A DNA stretch of 64,000 bases from CAVWCW01 sp963753615 (GCA_963753615.1 CAVWCW010000022.1:1-64000), one strand, 5' to 3'. Shown: positions 51,287 to 60,618, counted from the first letter of the stretch. A program made the numbers and translations. The notes: generated by a model from the sequence alone, not told the origin.

Positions 51287-51610
51287 CTAGTCCGCTTTTT
51301 TCGTATTCTGATCCGGTTTTTTCAGTTGATGGTAACTGAACGTTCCGATAACGGCGGCCAGGTAAAAGTAGAGGATCGTGTAGAGGAACAACAGGACCAT
51401 CGGGGGTGGGAGCGCCCCGGACGCTCCTCGCAAGATCAAGGGTATGAGCAGCAGCAGAAACAGCGACACCGCCAGCCGGGGTTTGTAGAACATCCCCGCG
51501 ATGCAGGCGGCGCCCATGACTGCACCGACGAGCCTCTGCGGCTGGGAGGTCAGAAAGGAAACGGTTTGTTCCCCGTGCGCTTGGAACAAGAACCCGAAAT
51601 CGAGAATCAC
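51287..51610 (-). CDS. Small membrane protein, unknown
   Basis: 107 residues with three hydrophobic segments (about 27-43, 47-62, 70-92) and a Lys-rich C-terminus. No family recognised. It stands alone, and its base composition is a little lower in GC than the flanks. Confidence 0.5.
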   Translation of the reverse strand: MILDFGFLFQAHGEQTVSFLTSQPQRLVGAVMGAACIAGMFYKPRLAVSLFLLLLIPLILRGASGALPPPMVLLFLYTILYFYLAAVIGTFSYHQLKKPDQNTKKAD

Positions 51611-52475
51611 CTAGGCCACCCCGGCATAGATTCCATTGGTTATCGCCTGCTCAGCGTTCCGTAGATCCATGCTGCCCCGCCATAGGTCTCGAATGGGTCA
51701 CCGTTTGCCGGCCTGGGCGCATCCGTTCGGCAACCCTTCCGGCGCGAACTCGGAGCGCTGCAAGCCGCCGCTTCGATCTGCTTACTGAACGCGAACCCCG
51801 TTTCCCGCGCTGGCGCCGGGGCCGAGCGCCCGAAACCCGCACCGAGGGCGCAGCCAGGCGAGGGGCTGGCGTGCATAGGGACAGGCCGGAGCCGATGCTC
51901 CCGGGCAGGCGCCAAAGCATCTCGCTGACCCGCCCGGCCTGCTTGCCGGCCGGTCGCCGCGCCGCTCAATAAGGCGGGCACACTGAGAAAGAGCGGCATC
52001 GGGCCGCGGGGACCCGCACGCCAGCCCCATCACCGAGCAAGCTGGGAACGCGGGCATGCCGATCGGTTGACCTGGGGCAAGCCCGGTCCAGGGTATAGTC
52101 GTTACCGGTTTGTTCGGGAAGCCCCCGTTCTCAGCGGCTTGGTCTCGAAGGTTTCGGGTCGTGCCAGGGGCCGGTCGAGGACCGTCGAGAGACGGCTTCA
52201 CCCCGAGTTCGCCCCGCGCCGAAGCCGCGAGGAGAACCGCGGCTGCTGCGGGAACCCAAGCTGGGTTGGGGGCGTGAGCGGCGCAACATTCAACCGGGCT
52301 GCGGTCCGAACGCCTTCGGCCACCGCCGCAGCATGCGTCCGCGCCGCCGGGTGGGAGGCAGCCGCTTGGAAACCGACTGCAACCGCTACGCCGAAGCCAG
52401 TGGCACAGTCGGCCGACTCATCCGGTGCTCGTACACCGGTCGGGCTTTCGCGTTCCTCCCGACACCCCCGTTCAA
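51611..52475. other. Intergenic region without a supported gene
   Basis: About 865 bases. Open frames on both strands are Arg/Pro/Gly-rich readings of high-GC DNA with no ribosome sites. No repeat, tRNA or terminator was identified. Together with the fragments at 49848-51051 it looks like an eroded stretch. Confidence 0.4.
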
Positions 52476-52883
52476 TCAGCAGTCGTCGTCGGCTTCTATC
52501 TGTCCGGTTGCCGGGTTGCGCAACGGCTGCCCCTGCGCATCTGTCCTGATGGTATTGATGAACATCATGGAATCGACCCGTTCGAATTCTTCTTTCATGG
52601 CCTGCTCGACCGCCCGGTCGGTCAGCCCCTCGTAGATATACACGCTGCCCGCGGCCTCGTTGCGCAACTCGCCCTCGGTCGGTTCGAACAGGCGGCGCAT
52701 TTCCAGCTGCCGATAGGCCGGCTCGGGCGCCGGATCCGCCAGCGCACCCGCGCCGGCGACAGGCGCCAGCATTGAAATTGCGAGAAAAATTAAATGAAGC
52801 TTTTCGATTTTCGCCTCCCGATACGGCGTTGTAAGGGGATAAGCACCTGTACCGACGATCAGCGACTCAGCCCCGTAGACCAT
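52476..52883 (-). CDS. Small secreted protein, possibly iron-regulated
   Basis: 135 residues from ATG 52883; a signal-peptide core (LHLIFLAISMLAPVAGAGALA) lies at about 29-49, too far in for that start. A GGGAGG site precedes codon 26, but no ATG, GTG or TTG follows it, so the true start is unclear. The mature part is acidic with a DDDC C-terminus and RLFEPTEGELRNEAAGSVYI. No family recognised. A Fur-like site lies 12 bases before the ATG. Confidence 0.55.
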   Translation of the reverse strand: MVYGAESLIVGTGAYPLTTPYREAKIEKLHLIFLAISMLAPVAGAGALADPAPEPAYRQLEMRRLFEPTEGELRNEAAGSVYIYEGLTDRAVEQAMKEEFERVDSMMFINTIRTDAQGQPLRNPATGQIEADDDC

Positions 52884-52895
52884 CAGAATATTAAA

Positions 52896-52910
52896 TGAGA
52901 ATCATTCGTT
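52896..52910. promoter_or_regulatory. Candidate Fur-binding site
   Basis: TGAGAAT-C-ATTCGTT follows the 7-1-7 inverted layout of Fur boxes and contains the symmetric core AATGAGAATCATT (52894-52906). It lies directly upstream of the small secreted protein and within the divergent region before the di-haem peroxidase gene. Confidence 0.45.
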
Positions 52911-53222
52911 AATAATCATAGCTTCCGGTGCGTCCCATCGGATATAGCCGGAAAGGGCTAACACGAATGGGCTATCACAGATTGGCACGGTATGCGCTAG
53001 ACGAGAATGAACCGGCGTCGAAATCCCGTAACTTCGTCACAAATCTGAAATCACCTTTGGCCGTTTTCACTGACCTGGATCATGGCACCGCTTTGTTTTC
53101 GTAGTCGTTCCACAATTCGCAATGACGGTCGGGGAGGGCTGCATTAAAAAAATGCTGGATGCTCAATGCATCCGAATAACAACCTGATCCAAACAACCAA
53201 CAGCAAAAATCAGGAGAACCCG

Positions 53223-54599
53223 ATGAAAACGCGTCTCACATGCGCCGTTTCCTGCTTGGTATTTACATTCGCCGCCGTGCCGGCCCACGCCATCTCTAAT
53301 CTGGAAAAAGTCGGCGGCGCCATTTACGAGGACTTGAACCTGTCCCTGGTGGAAAACCAGTCCTGCGAGACCTGCCACGACCCGTCGGCGGGTTTCGCCG
53401 ATCCCGAGAACCGCATCTCGCCCCACATGTTCCCGGTGTCCGACGGCTCCGATGACACCCTGTTCGGGGGGCGCAACGCGCCGACGGCCGCCTATGCCGG
53501 GTTCAGCCCGGTATTCCACCACGACGGCGAATTGTTCGTGGGCGGAATCTTCTGGGACGGCCGGGCGACCGGGCGCACGGACGTGACCGCCACCGGCGAC
53601 CTGGGAGCCGGCCCCACCGGCGATCCGCTGGCCGACCAGGCGAAAGGGCCTTTCGGGAACCCGGTGGAGATGGCGTTGAGCTCAGAAGCGGAAGTTGTCG
53701 GCATCATCCGAACCTCCGACTACGCGAAAAAATTCGAGAAGGAATTTGGACCCGGCGCCTTTGACAACGTAGACCTGGCCTACAACAACGCCAGTCTCGC
53801 CATCGCCGCCTTCGAACGGTCGAAGCGTCTGGTCCAGTTCAAATCAAAATTCGACAACTTCGTCAAGGAGCAGGGAGGGGACGTCAGCGCGTTCGGTGTT
53901 GACGAAGTAGACGGATTCAGAAAATACGCCGGTCCGCCGGCCGGTTTCACATCCGAAGTCTACAGCTACGACGAGGCCGACGGCCTGGCGATATTCAACG
54001 CGGATTCCTACATCCAAGGCGGGGCGACAGTACCGGAAGGGGCGCAAAACGGCGCCATGTGCTACCTCTGCCATCTAACCGAGAATCATGTCGTTGAAGC
54101 GGAAGACCCCAACAACCCGGTCGGCGGCCACGAGCCGGGAATCTACAACCCAATGCTCACCGACTTCACCTACGACAACCTGGGCATCCCGGTGAACCCC
54201 CGAATCGCCGAGCTGGCCGGAACCCAGGCCATCGACCCCGGACTCGGGGGTCAGACAGCGCAGTTGAATGCCGCCTGCCCGACCTGCGATCCCACGGAAG
54301 AGATAGGAAAGTTCAAGGTCTCGTCGCTGCGCAACCTATCCCGCACGGCCCCATACGGTCACAACGGCTTCTTCGCGACCATTTTCGAGATCGTGCATTT
54401 CTACAACACCCGCGACGCGAAGGACAGTTGTGAGAGCTTGGAAATCCAGGACGCTACGGCGCAAATCGCCCTCGCCAACAACTGCTGGCCCGAGGCGGAA
54501 GTCCCGTCGACCGTAAACGGGGACGAGCTCGGGAATCTCGGCCTGAGCCCGGCGCAAGAGCAGAAGCTGGTCCTGTTCCTGGAGACCCTGGCGGACTAG
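53223..54599 (+). CDS. Di-haem cytochrome c peroxidase / MauG-family protein
   Basis: 459 residues from ATG 53223, with AGGAG upstream and a signal peptide (CAVSCLVFTFAAVPAHA). Two haem c motifs: SCETCHDPSAGFADP near 48 and MCYLCHLTENH near 279. Further landmarks are FWDGRATG near 118 and the C-terminal SLRNLSRTAPYGHNGFFAT near 380 typical of the CCP/MauG family. A third CPTC lacks the following His. It reduces peroxide or oxidises a protein or small substrate in the periplasm. A stable hairpin terminator follows. Confidence 0.9.
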   Translation: MKTRLTCAVSCLVFTFAAVPAHAISNLEKVGGAIYEDLNLSLVENQSCETCHDPSAGFADPENRISPHMFPVSDGSDDTLFGGRNAPTAAYAGFSPVFHHDGELFVGGIFWDGRATGRTDVTATGDLGAGPTGDPLADQAKGPFGNPVEMALSSEAEVVGIIRTSDYAKKFEKEFGPGAFDNVDLAYNNASLAIAAFERSKRLVQFKSKFDNFVKEQGGDVSAFGVDEVDGFRKYAGPPAGFTSEVYSYDEADGLAIFNADSYIQGGATVPEGAQNGAMCYLCHLTENHVVEAEDPNNPVGGHEPGIYNPMLTDFTYDNLGIPVNPRIAELAGTQAIDPGLGGQTAQLNAACPTCDPTEEIGKFKVSSLRNLSRTAPYGHNGFFATIFEIVHFYNTRDAKDSCESLEIQDATAQIALANNCWPEAEVPSTVNGDELGNLGLSPAQEQKLVLFLETLAD

Positions 54600-54694
54600 G
54601 CGAGGGAAGGGACGCGGGACCGCGTCCCGCATCCGCGGCGCGGCGGCGGTTTGGATTGGCCGCCGGGCCCGGATAATCGGTCTCGCTCCGCCCA

Positions 54695-54731
54695 ATCGGG
54701 GCCCGGCAGCCGGCGGGCCCCGATTTCTTTT
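54695..54731 (+). terminator. Rho-independent terminator after the di-haem peroxidase gene
   Basis: An ATCGGGGCCCG / CGGGCCCCGAT 11-base stem with an eight-base loop, followed by TTCTTTT. It lies about 95 bases past the stop at 54599. Confidence 0.75.
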
Positions 54732-54826
54732 CCGCGCTTTCCCGTCTCGCCGCGCCGCCGGCTCGGGGCATCCCGGCGGGTGCTCAAGCGCCGGTTTCAC
54801 CCCGCGATCGGGCGCATCGGGCCCCG

Positions 54827-55429
54827 TCAACCCCCCGTTGCGTGATCTCCTTTATCGCCGGCCGAATTGCCCGTCTGATTGCGCCAGCCCTTGCTGCGGG
54901 CCAGACGGTTCCACACCACCACGTAGTCCACACCGCTCAGCAGGGTGGTGGCCAGGGTAGCCCAGACCAGGATCTGGATCAGGGCGTCAGGCAGGTCAAA
55001 GGGACCGGCGTCGCAGACCACCAGAATCACCAGCAGAATCTGCACCAGGGTATTGAGCTTGCTGATCAGGGTCGGGGCGGCGTCAAGGGGCTCGACCCGG
55101 AAGTGGTAGGTCAGGGCGCCGGCCACGATCACCAGATCGCGCAGGATCACCGCGGCGAACAACCACCAGGGGATCAATTCGAGCCAGGCCAGGCAGACCA
55201 ACGCGGTAAGCAGCAGCACCTTGTCCGCCAGCGGGTCCAGGATCGAGCCGAGCCGGCTCTGCCAACGGTAGTGCTTGGCCAGAAAGCCGTCCAGGCCGTC
55301 GGTGAAGCCAGCGACGGCGAACAGGATCAGCGCCTCTGTGAACTGGCGCCGCAGCAGAAAGTAGACGATGACGGGCGCAAAGAAAAACCGCAGAACGGTG
55401 AGCAGGTTAGGTATGTCCCGCGGTTTCAC
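54827..55429 (-). CDS. CDP-alcohol phosphatidyltransferase
   Basis: 200 residues from GTG 55429, which overlaps the DUF2066 stop (GTGA). Four to six membrane helices and the CDP-alcohol motif DGLDGFLAKHYRWQSRLG...DPLAD near 40-65, with Lys where Arg is common. The family makes phosphatidylglycerophosphate or cardiolipin from CDP-diacylglycerol. It is encoded after DUF2066 in many gammaproteobacteria; the head-group specificity cannot be read from sequence. Confidence 0.88.
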   Translation of the reverse strand: MKPRDIPNLLTVLRFFFAPVIVYFLLRRQFTEALILFAVAGFTDGLDGFLAKHYRWQSRLGSILDPLADKVLLLTALVCLAWLELIPWWLFAAVILRDLVIVAGALTYHFRVEPLDAAPTLISKLNTLVQILLVILVVCDAGPFDLPDALIQILVWATLATTLLSGVDYVVVWNRLARSKGWRNQTGNSAGDKGDHATGG

Positions 55430-56520
55430 GGGCGCATCCGGTATTCCAGGCGGCCGGGTTCTGCCTGGCCCTGCCCGGCGGGCTCCAGCAGACCGCCCAG
55501 GACCAGCGCCTGCTCCAGGGCTTGCACGCTGCCCGCCAATTGCAGCTCGAATAGACTGCTCTCGGGCTCGATCAGCAGCGGGCGTGCCCGCTCCACGATG
55601 TCCAGCCCCTGCAATTGAGCCTGGAGACGGCCGTAGCCGGCCAAGTCTTCGACCCCTGTGACCCGCAGTTGCAGGGTCTCGGCGCTGACCCCAGAGCCCA
55701 TCGGGGCGTACCGAGCCACCAGCACGTCGGCGCTGCGCTCGACTCCGGCGGCCAGGGCCTGCTCCAGGTCGCCGGCGGTGTTCCACTCGGTCTTGTCGTC
55801 GTCCTCATACAAAGTCCAGCGCAGCCGCCAGCCCCCGCCGCGTTGGCTTGCGGCGACCACCAGGGTGGCGTCCGGGGCATAGCGGGCGGAGGCGGCGCGG
55901 ATGCGTGACTCGAAATCCCCCCAAAGGTCGCCGGCCTCCAGCTGAGAATGATCCTCCAGATCGAACAGGGGCAACAGCAGGGGCAGGCCCCGGGCCTCGG
56001 CGCCGCGTTGCAGCGCCGCCCAGGCATCCGGCGCCGCCTCGGCGCTGGCCAGGCTGCGGCGCCCGCCCTGCTCCAGCCCCAGCCATACCAGAACTGCCGG
56101 GCGAGTGCTTCCCCAGATCGGCAGCCGGTGTTCGCGCAGCACCCGCATCACGGCATTGGCGTCGAACTGCACCCGCAACAGCTGGGCCGGTTCGGCCACG
56201 CCGGCCTCCAGTTGCTCGGGGTCGTTGCGGTAGCGGAACTGCTGCACGTAGCGCGGCGCATCCCCCAGATCGCCAGCCAGTTCGGAACGCTCTGCGATCC
56301 GGGGGTAACCGCTGACCTTGCCCAGGACCAAGGCATAGGCCGCCGCGATGGCTTGGTTGCGCTGCTCGGTCTGGCGCCCGGCCACCGGCACCTCGGCGCT
56401 GAACAGGCCGTCGACGGTGGCGGCATATCCGCCGACGGGCGCCGCCAGCAACAGCCAGCAAAGCAGGATCGGCAGGGGGAGAAGCGGGTGCCGGCGATGC
56501 GGCTGCAGCGAACTGGGCAT
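55426..56520 (-). CDS. DUF2066 protein
   Basis: 364 residues with a signal peptide (PLPILLCWLLLAAPVGGYAA). DUF2066 phrases are QRNQAIAAAYALVLGKVSGY near 58-77 and LPIWGSTRPAVLVWLGLEQG near 132-151. Found divergent from purM in many gammaproteobacteria; the function is unknown, probably envelope-related. Co-transcribed with the CDP-alcohol transferase. Confidence 0.85.
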   Translation of the reverse strand: MPSSLQPHRRHPLLPLPILLCWLLLAAPVGGYAATVDGLFSAEVPVAGRQTEQRNQAIAAAYALVLGKVSGYPRIAERSELAGDLGDAPRYVQQFRYRNDPEQLEAGVAEPAQLLRVQFDANAVMRVLREHRLPIWGSTRPAVLVWLGLEQGGRRSLASAEAAPDAWAALQRGAEARGLPLLLPLFDLEDHSQLEAGDLWGDFESRIRAASARYAPDATLVVAASQRGGGWRLRWTLYEDDDKTEWNTAGDLEQALAAGVERSADVLVARYAPMGSGVSAETLQLRVTGVEDLAGYGRLQAQLQGLDIVERARPLLIEPESSLFELQLAGSVQALEQALVLGGLLEPAGQGQAEPGRLEYRMRP

Positions 56521-56672
56521 GGGTGCAGGCTTCGAAAAACAGGTCAGGTTGACCTTTTCGATTGTAACTTGGTCCCTGCGGGCTGTCTAAAAGTCGGTCG
56601 CCGAAGTTTTCCTGCATCGGGCAAGCTTGGTAACATCCAAATACTTACCCTCAGCCCTCCCGGAGCCTTCCC

Positions 56673-57719
56673 GTGACCCAAAGCCAAACCCCGGATTCCC
56701 TGAGCTATCGGGACGCCGGCGTCGATATCGATGCCGGCAACAGCCTGGTGGAGCGCATCAAGCCCATCGTCCAGAGCACCTTTCGCCCCGGGGTGCTCAG
56801 CGGCCTGGGCGGCTTCGGCGCTTTGTTCGAGCTGCCCCTGGACCGCTACCGGGAGCCGGTGCTGGTGTCCGGCACCGACGGTGTCGGCACCAAGCTCAAG
56901 CTGGCCCTGCAGCTCGGTATTCACGACAGCATCGGCATCGACCTGGTGGCGATGTGCGCCAATGACATCGTGGTGACCGGGGCCGAGCCCTTGTTCTTCC
57001 TCGACTACTACGCCACCGGCCGGCTCGACCTGGAGGTGGCCACCGACGTGGTCAAGGGCATCGCTCGCGGCTGCGAACTGGCCGGGGCGGCGCTCACCGG
57101 CGGCGAGACCGCCGAGATGCCGGGCATGTACGCGGCCGGCGACTATGACCTGGCGGGCTTCTGCGTCGGCATTGTGGAAAAGAGCCGCATTATCCAGCCG
57201 CAGCGCGTGCAGCCGGGGGATGTGCTGCTGGGCCTGGCCTCCTCCGGGCCCCACTCCAACGGCTACTCCCTGATCCGCAAGGTGCTCGAGGTCAGCGGCG
57301 CGGAGCTGAACCAGCCGCTCGGCGACACCAGCCTGGGGCAGGCCTTGCTGGCGCCGACGCGAATCTACGTCAAGTCCCTGTTGGCCCTGGGGGCGGAGTT
57401 GGAGATCCACGGCCTGGCCCACATCACCGGCGGCGGCCTGTCGGAGAATCTGCCGCGGGTGTTGCCCGCCGGCACCAAGGCGGTGATCGACGCGGCCAGT
57501 TGGGAGCGCCCGGAGGTATTCCGCTGGCTCCAGGCCGAGGGCAATATCGCCGAGCCGGAGATGCTGCGCACCTTCAATTGCGGGGTCGGCATGGTGGTGT
57601 GCCTGGCCGCCGCCGACGCCGAGCGCGGCGCCGAGGTCCTGCGCGCCCAGGGCGAACGGGTCTGGACCCTAGGCCGGATAGAGGCCAGCTCCGGCGAACC
57701 CGCGGTCGAGATCGCCTGA
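56673..57719 (+). CDS. purM: Phosphoribosylformylglycinamidine cyclo-ligase (AIR synthetase)
   Basis: 348 residues from GTG 56673 with GGAG upstream. Fifth step of purine synthesis. Conserved blocks are LSYRDAGVDIDAGNSLV near 10-26, VSGTDGVGTKLKLA near 66-79, DLVAMCANDIVVTGAEPLFF near 91-110 and GGETAEMPGMY near 145-155. Overlaps purN by one base (TGATG). Confidence 0.96.
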   Translation: MTQSQTPDSLSYRDAGVDIDAGNSLVERIKPIVQSTFRPGVLSGLGGFGALFELPLDRYREPVLVSGTDGVGTKLKLALQLGIHDSIGIDLVAMCANDIVVTGAEPLFFLDYYATGRLDLEVATDVVKGIARGCELAGAALTGGETAEMPGMYAAGDYDLAGFCVGIVEKSRIIQPQRVQPGDVLLGLASSGPHSNGYSLIRKVLEVSGAELNQPLGDTSLGQALLAPTRIYVKSLLALGAELEIHGLAHITGGGLSENLPRVLPAGTKAVIDAASWERPEVFRWLQAEGNIAEPEMLRTFNCGVGMVVCLAAADAERGAEVLRAQGERVWTLGRIEASSGEPAVEIA

Positions 57720-58396
57720 TGCACGCGCCCGCCGAACTGTCGGTGGTGGTGCTGATTTCGGGCAGCGGCAGCAATCTGCAGGCCCTGATCGACGCCACCG
57801 CCAACGGCCTGCCGGCGCGCATTGCCGCGGTGATCAGCAACCGGTCCGACGCCTACGGCCTGGAGCGGGCCCGGCGCGCCGGCATCCCCACGCAAGTCCT
57901 GAGCCACAAGGGCTACGCGGACCGGGAAAGCTACGACGCCGCCCTGGCCGAGCGCATCGACGCCTACCAACCGGGCCTGGTGGTGCTGGCCGGCTTCATG
58001 CGCATCCTAAGCCCCGGCTTCGTGCAGCGTTACCAGGGCCGGATGCTGAATATCCACCCCTCCCTGCTGCCCGAGTTCCGCGGCCTGCACACCCATCAGC
58101 GGGCCCTGGAGGCCGAGGTGCGCGAGCACGGCGCCAGCGTCCACTTCGTCACCGAGGAATTGGACGGCGGTCCGGTGATCATCCAAGTCCGGGTGCCGGT
58201 GCTGCGCGGCGACGACCCCGAAACCCTGGCCGCCCGGGTGCTGCGCCAGGAGCACCGCATCTACCCGCTGGCGGTGGACTGGTTTGCCCAAGGGCGCCTG
58301 CGGCTGGACCGCGGGCGCGTTCTGTTGGACGGCCGGCCCCTGGAGCGGCCAGCGTTGATCGAGCCCGAATCGACGGAGGAATCCGGGCTGGTCTAA
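57719..58396 (+). CDS. purN: Phosphoribosylglycinamide formyltransferase
   Basis: 225 residues from ATG 57719. Transfers formyl from 10-formyl-THF to GAR. Hallmarks are LISGSGSNLQALIDA near 13-27, FMRILSPGF near 94, the catalytic MLNIHPSLLPEFRGLHTHQR near 108-127, and VTEELDGGPVIIQ near 145. The 3' end overlaps the convergent methyltransferase gene by four bases. Confidence 0.96.
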   Translation: MHAPAELSVVVLISGSGSNLQALIDATANGLPARIAAVISNRSDAYGLERARRAGIPTQVLSHKGYADRESYDAALAERIDAYQPGLVVLAGFMRILSPGFVQRYQGRMLNIHPSLLPEFRGLHTHQRALEAEVREHGASVHFVTEELDGGPVIIQVRVPVLRGDDPETLAARVLRQEHRIYPLAVDWFAQGRLRLDRGRVLLDGRPLERPALIEPESTEESGLV

Positions 58397-59046
58397 CGTA
58401 CCGCCCTGAAGCAAGCGTAATTTTGCGCCGCGGTGGGGGCCTCGATCTCTCGCTCCAGCACCAGCAGGCACTCGGCTTGGACAAAGCCCGCGTCCCGCAA
58501 CAGCTCGAGATGCCGATCGATCTCGAATCTGCCGGCCTCGAACTCGTGTGCGGTGTCGTCCGGTTTGATGAAGTCGCCGTTCAGCAGGATGCCGCCGGCC
58601 CGGAGTTCGCGCGCGCAGCTTCGATAAACGGCTTCGACATTGGCCTGACTCCCCAGATCGTGCAGGGACCAGGTGGTAACCACCGCATCGATGGACTCGG
58701 GGATGCGCTGCCCCCAGGCGTCGGCCAGAAGATCGGCGCGCACCAAGCCGAGCCGCGGGCCGTGCGCCCGCAGCCGTCTGCCGGCCAGTTCGAGCATGGG
58801 GCGGGAAAAATCGACTCCCCAATAGCGCACCTCCGGCAGAGCGGCCAGCAGGTACTCTGCCAGGTAACCCGGCCCGACCCCCAGCTCGACCAGGGTCGCA
58901 TCCGGCGGCAGGGCGGCGGCAAGCTCTGCGTGCATGCGCTCGAACAGAGCCATGCGCGCCGGAGTGGGTACGAAGCGGTCGGCCCAACCCGCCACGAAAT
59001 CCGGATCATGGAACTGGTGCTGGGCGCCGATTATCGGTTTGGTCAT
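58393..59046 (-). CDS. Class I SAM-dependent methyltransferase
   Basis: 217 residues from ATG 59046. SAM motif LVELGVGPGYLAEYL near 48-62, then VRADLLAD near 100 and the motif IV-like DAVVTTWSLHDLG. The C-terminal half has the usual Rossmann strands. The substrate is unknown. It follows the dCMP deaminase gene on the minus strand. Confidence 0.8.
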   Translation of the reverse strand: MTKPIIGAQHQFHDPDFVAGWADRFVPTPARMALFERMHAELAAALPPDATLVELGVGPGYLAEYLLAALPEVRYWGVDFSRPMLELAGRRLRAHGPRLGLVRADLLADAWGQRIPESIDAVVTTWSLHDLGSQANVEAVYRSCARELRAGGILLNGDFIKPDDTAHEFEAGRFEIDRHLELLRDAGFVQAECLLVLEREIEAPTAAQNYACFRAVR

Positions 59047-59088
59047 TGGCAACGCTACAAAGCGGGTGCTGCTCAGGCGAAGCAACGC

Positions 59089-59613
59089 CTAGCCCTGCAG
59101 CCCCTCCAAGCGCTGAACGAACTCCGCATCCGGAATCCCCAAATCATCATAGCCTTGGGCCTCGATCCCGGCGTCACCGAACATCTTCAGCACCGCCCGA
59201 TTCATCGGCTCGTGATGGGGCTTTTGGTTGCGGTAGATCACGCGCTCGATGCCAACCTGGATAATCGCCTGGGCGCAGGTGTTGCAGGGGAACTGGGTGA
59301 CGTACATACAAGCCCCGCGCATGTCCTGCGCCATACAGTTGTAGATGGCGTTCTTTTCCGCATGCACCACGTAGGTGTGCTTGGAACGCAGCACGTCGCT
59401 GTCGTCCTCGTCGCCCCAGTAGGCGGGGTCATCGTCGTCGCAGCCCCGGGGCAGGCCATTGTAGCCGATGCCGATGATGCGGTTGTCGCGGTCGACAATG
59501 CAGGCCCCGTTCTGGGTCTTACGGTCCTTGGAGCGGAACGCCGAGAGGATGGCGATAGACATGAAATAGCTGTGCCAGGACAGGTAGTCGGTCTTCTTCA
59601 CGGCAATCTCCAT
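59089..59613 (-). CDS. dCMP/cytidine deaminase family protein
   Basis: 174 residues. The zinc motifs are VVHAEKNAIYN near 82-92 and PCNTCAQAI near 108-116, with the catalytic Glu in HAEK. The N-terminus YLSWHSYFMSIAILSAFRSK matches the dCMP deaminase / ComEB group, which turns dCMP into dUMP, the substrate of ThyA. thyA and ung lie directly upstream on the same strand, so the set covers dUMP supply, dTMP synthesis and uracil removal. Confidence 0.88.
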   Translation of the reverse strand: MEIAVKKTDYLSWHSYFMSIAILSAFRSKDRKTQNGACIVDRDNRIIGIGYNGLPRGCDDDDPAYWGDEDDSDVLRSKHTYVVHAEKNAIYNCMAQDMRGACMYVTQFPCNTCAQAIIQVGIERVIYRNQKPHHEPMNRAVLKMFGDAGIEAQGYDDLGIPDAEFVQRLEGLQG

Positions 59614-59632
59614 ACCTATTCACGCTTGGTTG

Positions 59633-59693
59633 TCGCGGCTGCAAGCCGCTCCCACAACGGTTGGCGCTTTGTGGGAGCGGCTTGCAGCCGCGA
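59633..59693. repeat. REP-type palindromic element
   Basis: 25-base arms (59633-59657 and 59669-59693) around TCGCGGCTGCAAGCCGCTCC and its complement, separated by 11 bases. Same general pattern as the REP elements of pseudomonads and other gammaproteobacteria. It lies just after thyA and before the deaminase gene. No other copy was noticed in the window. Confidence 0.85.
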
Positions 59694-59698
59694 TAGGT

Positions 59699-60592
59699 TC
59701 AACCCCGCGGCTTGCAGTCGCAGTCGTACTCGCCCAGCAGTATCCCCTTGCCCGGCTGGCCCTGGGGCGAAACCTCCGCCGGCACGTACTCGGCATGCAC
59801 ATAGTCGCGCACCTCGAAGTCGTCATAGCGGTAGGAGAAAAGGTCCTCGGGCTTGCGCTTGATGTGCAGGGTCGGCACCCCGTGAATCGGCTTATCCAAC
59901 TGGGCGCGGACCTGCTCCACGTGGTTTTCGTACACATGCACATCGCCGCCGACCCAGATGAACTCGCCGGCTTCGCAGCCCAACTGGTGGGCCACCATGT
60001 GTGTTAGCAGGGAGTATTGGGCGATATTGAAGGGCACCCCCAGGTAGGCATCGCAGGAGCGCTGGGTCAGCATCAGGCTGACCTTGCCATCGACCCGGTA
60101 GAACTGCAGCAGGATGTGGCAGGGCTTGATCGACATCAGCTTGAGGTGGTCTGGGCGCCAGGCGGTGACCATGTGGCTGCGCGCCTCGGGGCGCTCGGCC
60201 AGGGTCTTCATCACCTGGGCCATCTGGTCGATCTCCTCGGCCCCGCCGTAGTGCTGGCGCACTGCCGGGTCGATGCGCCAGTGCCGCCACTGGAATCCGT
60301 ACAGGGGCCCCACCACCCCCTGCTCGTTGGCCCAGATGTTCCAGATGCCGACCTTGTTCTGCTTCAGCATCTCGATGTCCTGGGAGCCGTTTAGAAACCA
60401 CAGCATCTCCACCGCCAGCGATTTGAAGAACACCTTCTTGGTCGTCATCAACGGCAGCTTGCTGGCGCTGAGATCGAAGCGCAGGGGCTGGGCGAACAGC
60501 TCGTAGCGCCCTTCCTCGTCGTCGGGCTTGCGGTAGGTCCCTTCATCGAGGATGCGCCGCAGCATGTCCAGGTAGGCTTCTTCGTTGTGCAT
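59699..60592 (-). CDS. thyA: Thymidylate synthase
   Basis: 297 residues; longer than the 264 of E. coli ThyA because of an insertion typical of the long bacterial type. Catalytic Cys in KPCHILLQFYRV near 155, dUMP-binding QRSCDAYLGVPFNIAQYS near 178-195, and the folate-site GDVHVYENH near 219. Makes dTMP from dUMP. Start 27 bases after ung. Confidence 0.95.
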   Translation of the reverse strand: MHNEEAYLDMLRRILDEGTYRKPDDEEGRYELFAQPLRFDLSASKLPLMTTKKVFFKSLAVEMLWFLNGSQDIEMLKQNKVGIWNIWANEQGVVGPLYGFQWRHWRIDPAVRQHYGGAEEIDQMAQVMKTLAERPEARSHMVTAWRPDHLKLMSIKPCHILLQFYRVDGKVSLMLTQRSCDAYLGVPFNIAQYSLLTHMVAHQLGCEAGEFIWVGGDVHVYENHVEQVRAQLDKPIHGVPTLHIKRKPEDLFSYRYDDFEVRDYVHAEYVPAEVSPQGQPGKGILLGEYDCDCKPRG

Positions 60593-60618
60593 GGTTACCT
60601 CTAGTTTCTAATTGGGTC

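Noticed and set aside
52067..52549. Plus-strand ORF of 160 codons in the gene-poor stretch
   Set aside because: Arg/Ser/Pro-rich with no ribosome site; typical of random high-GC frames.
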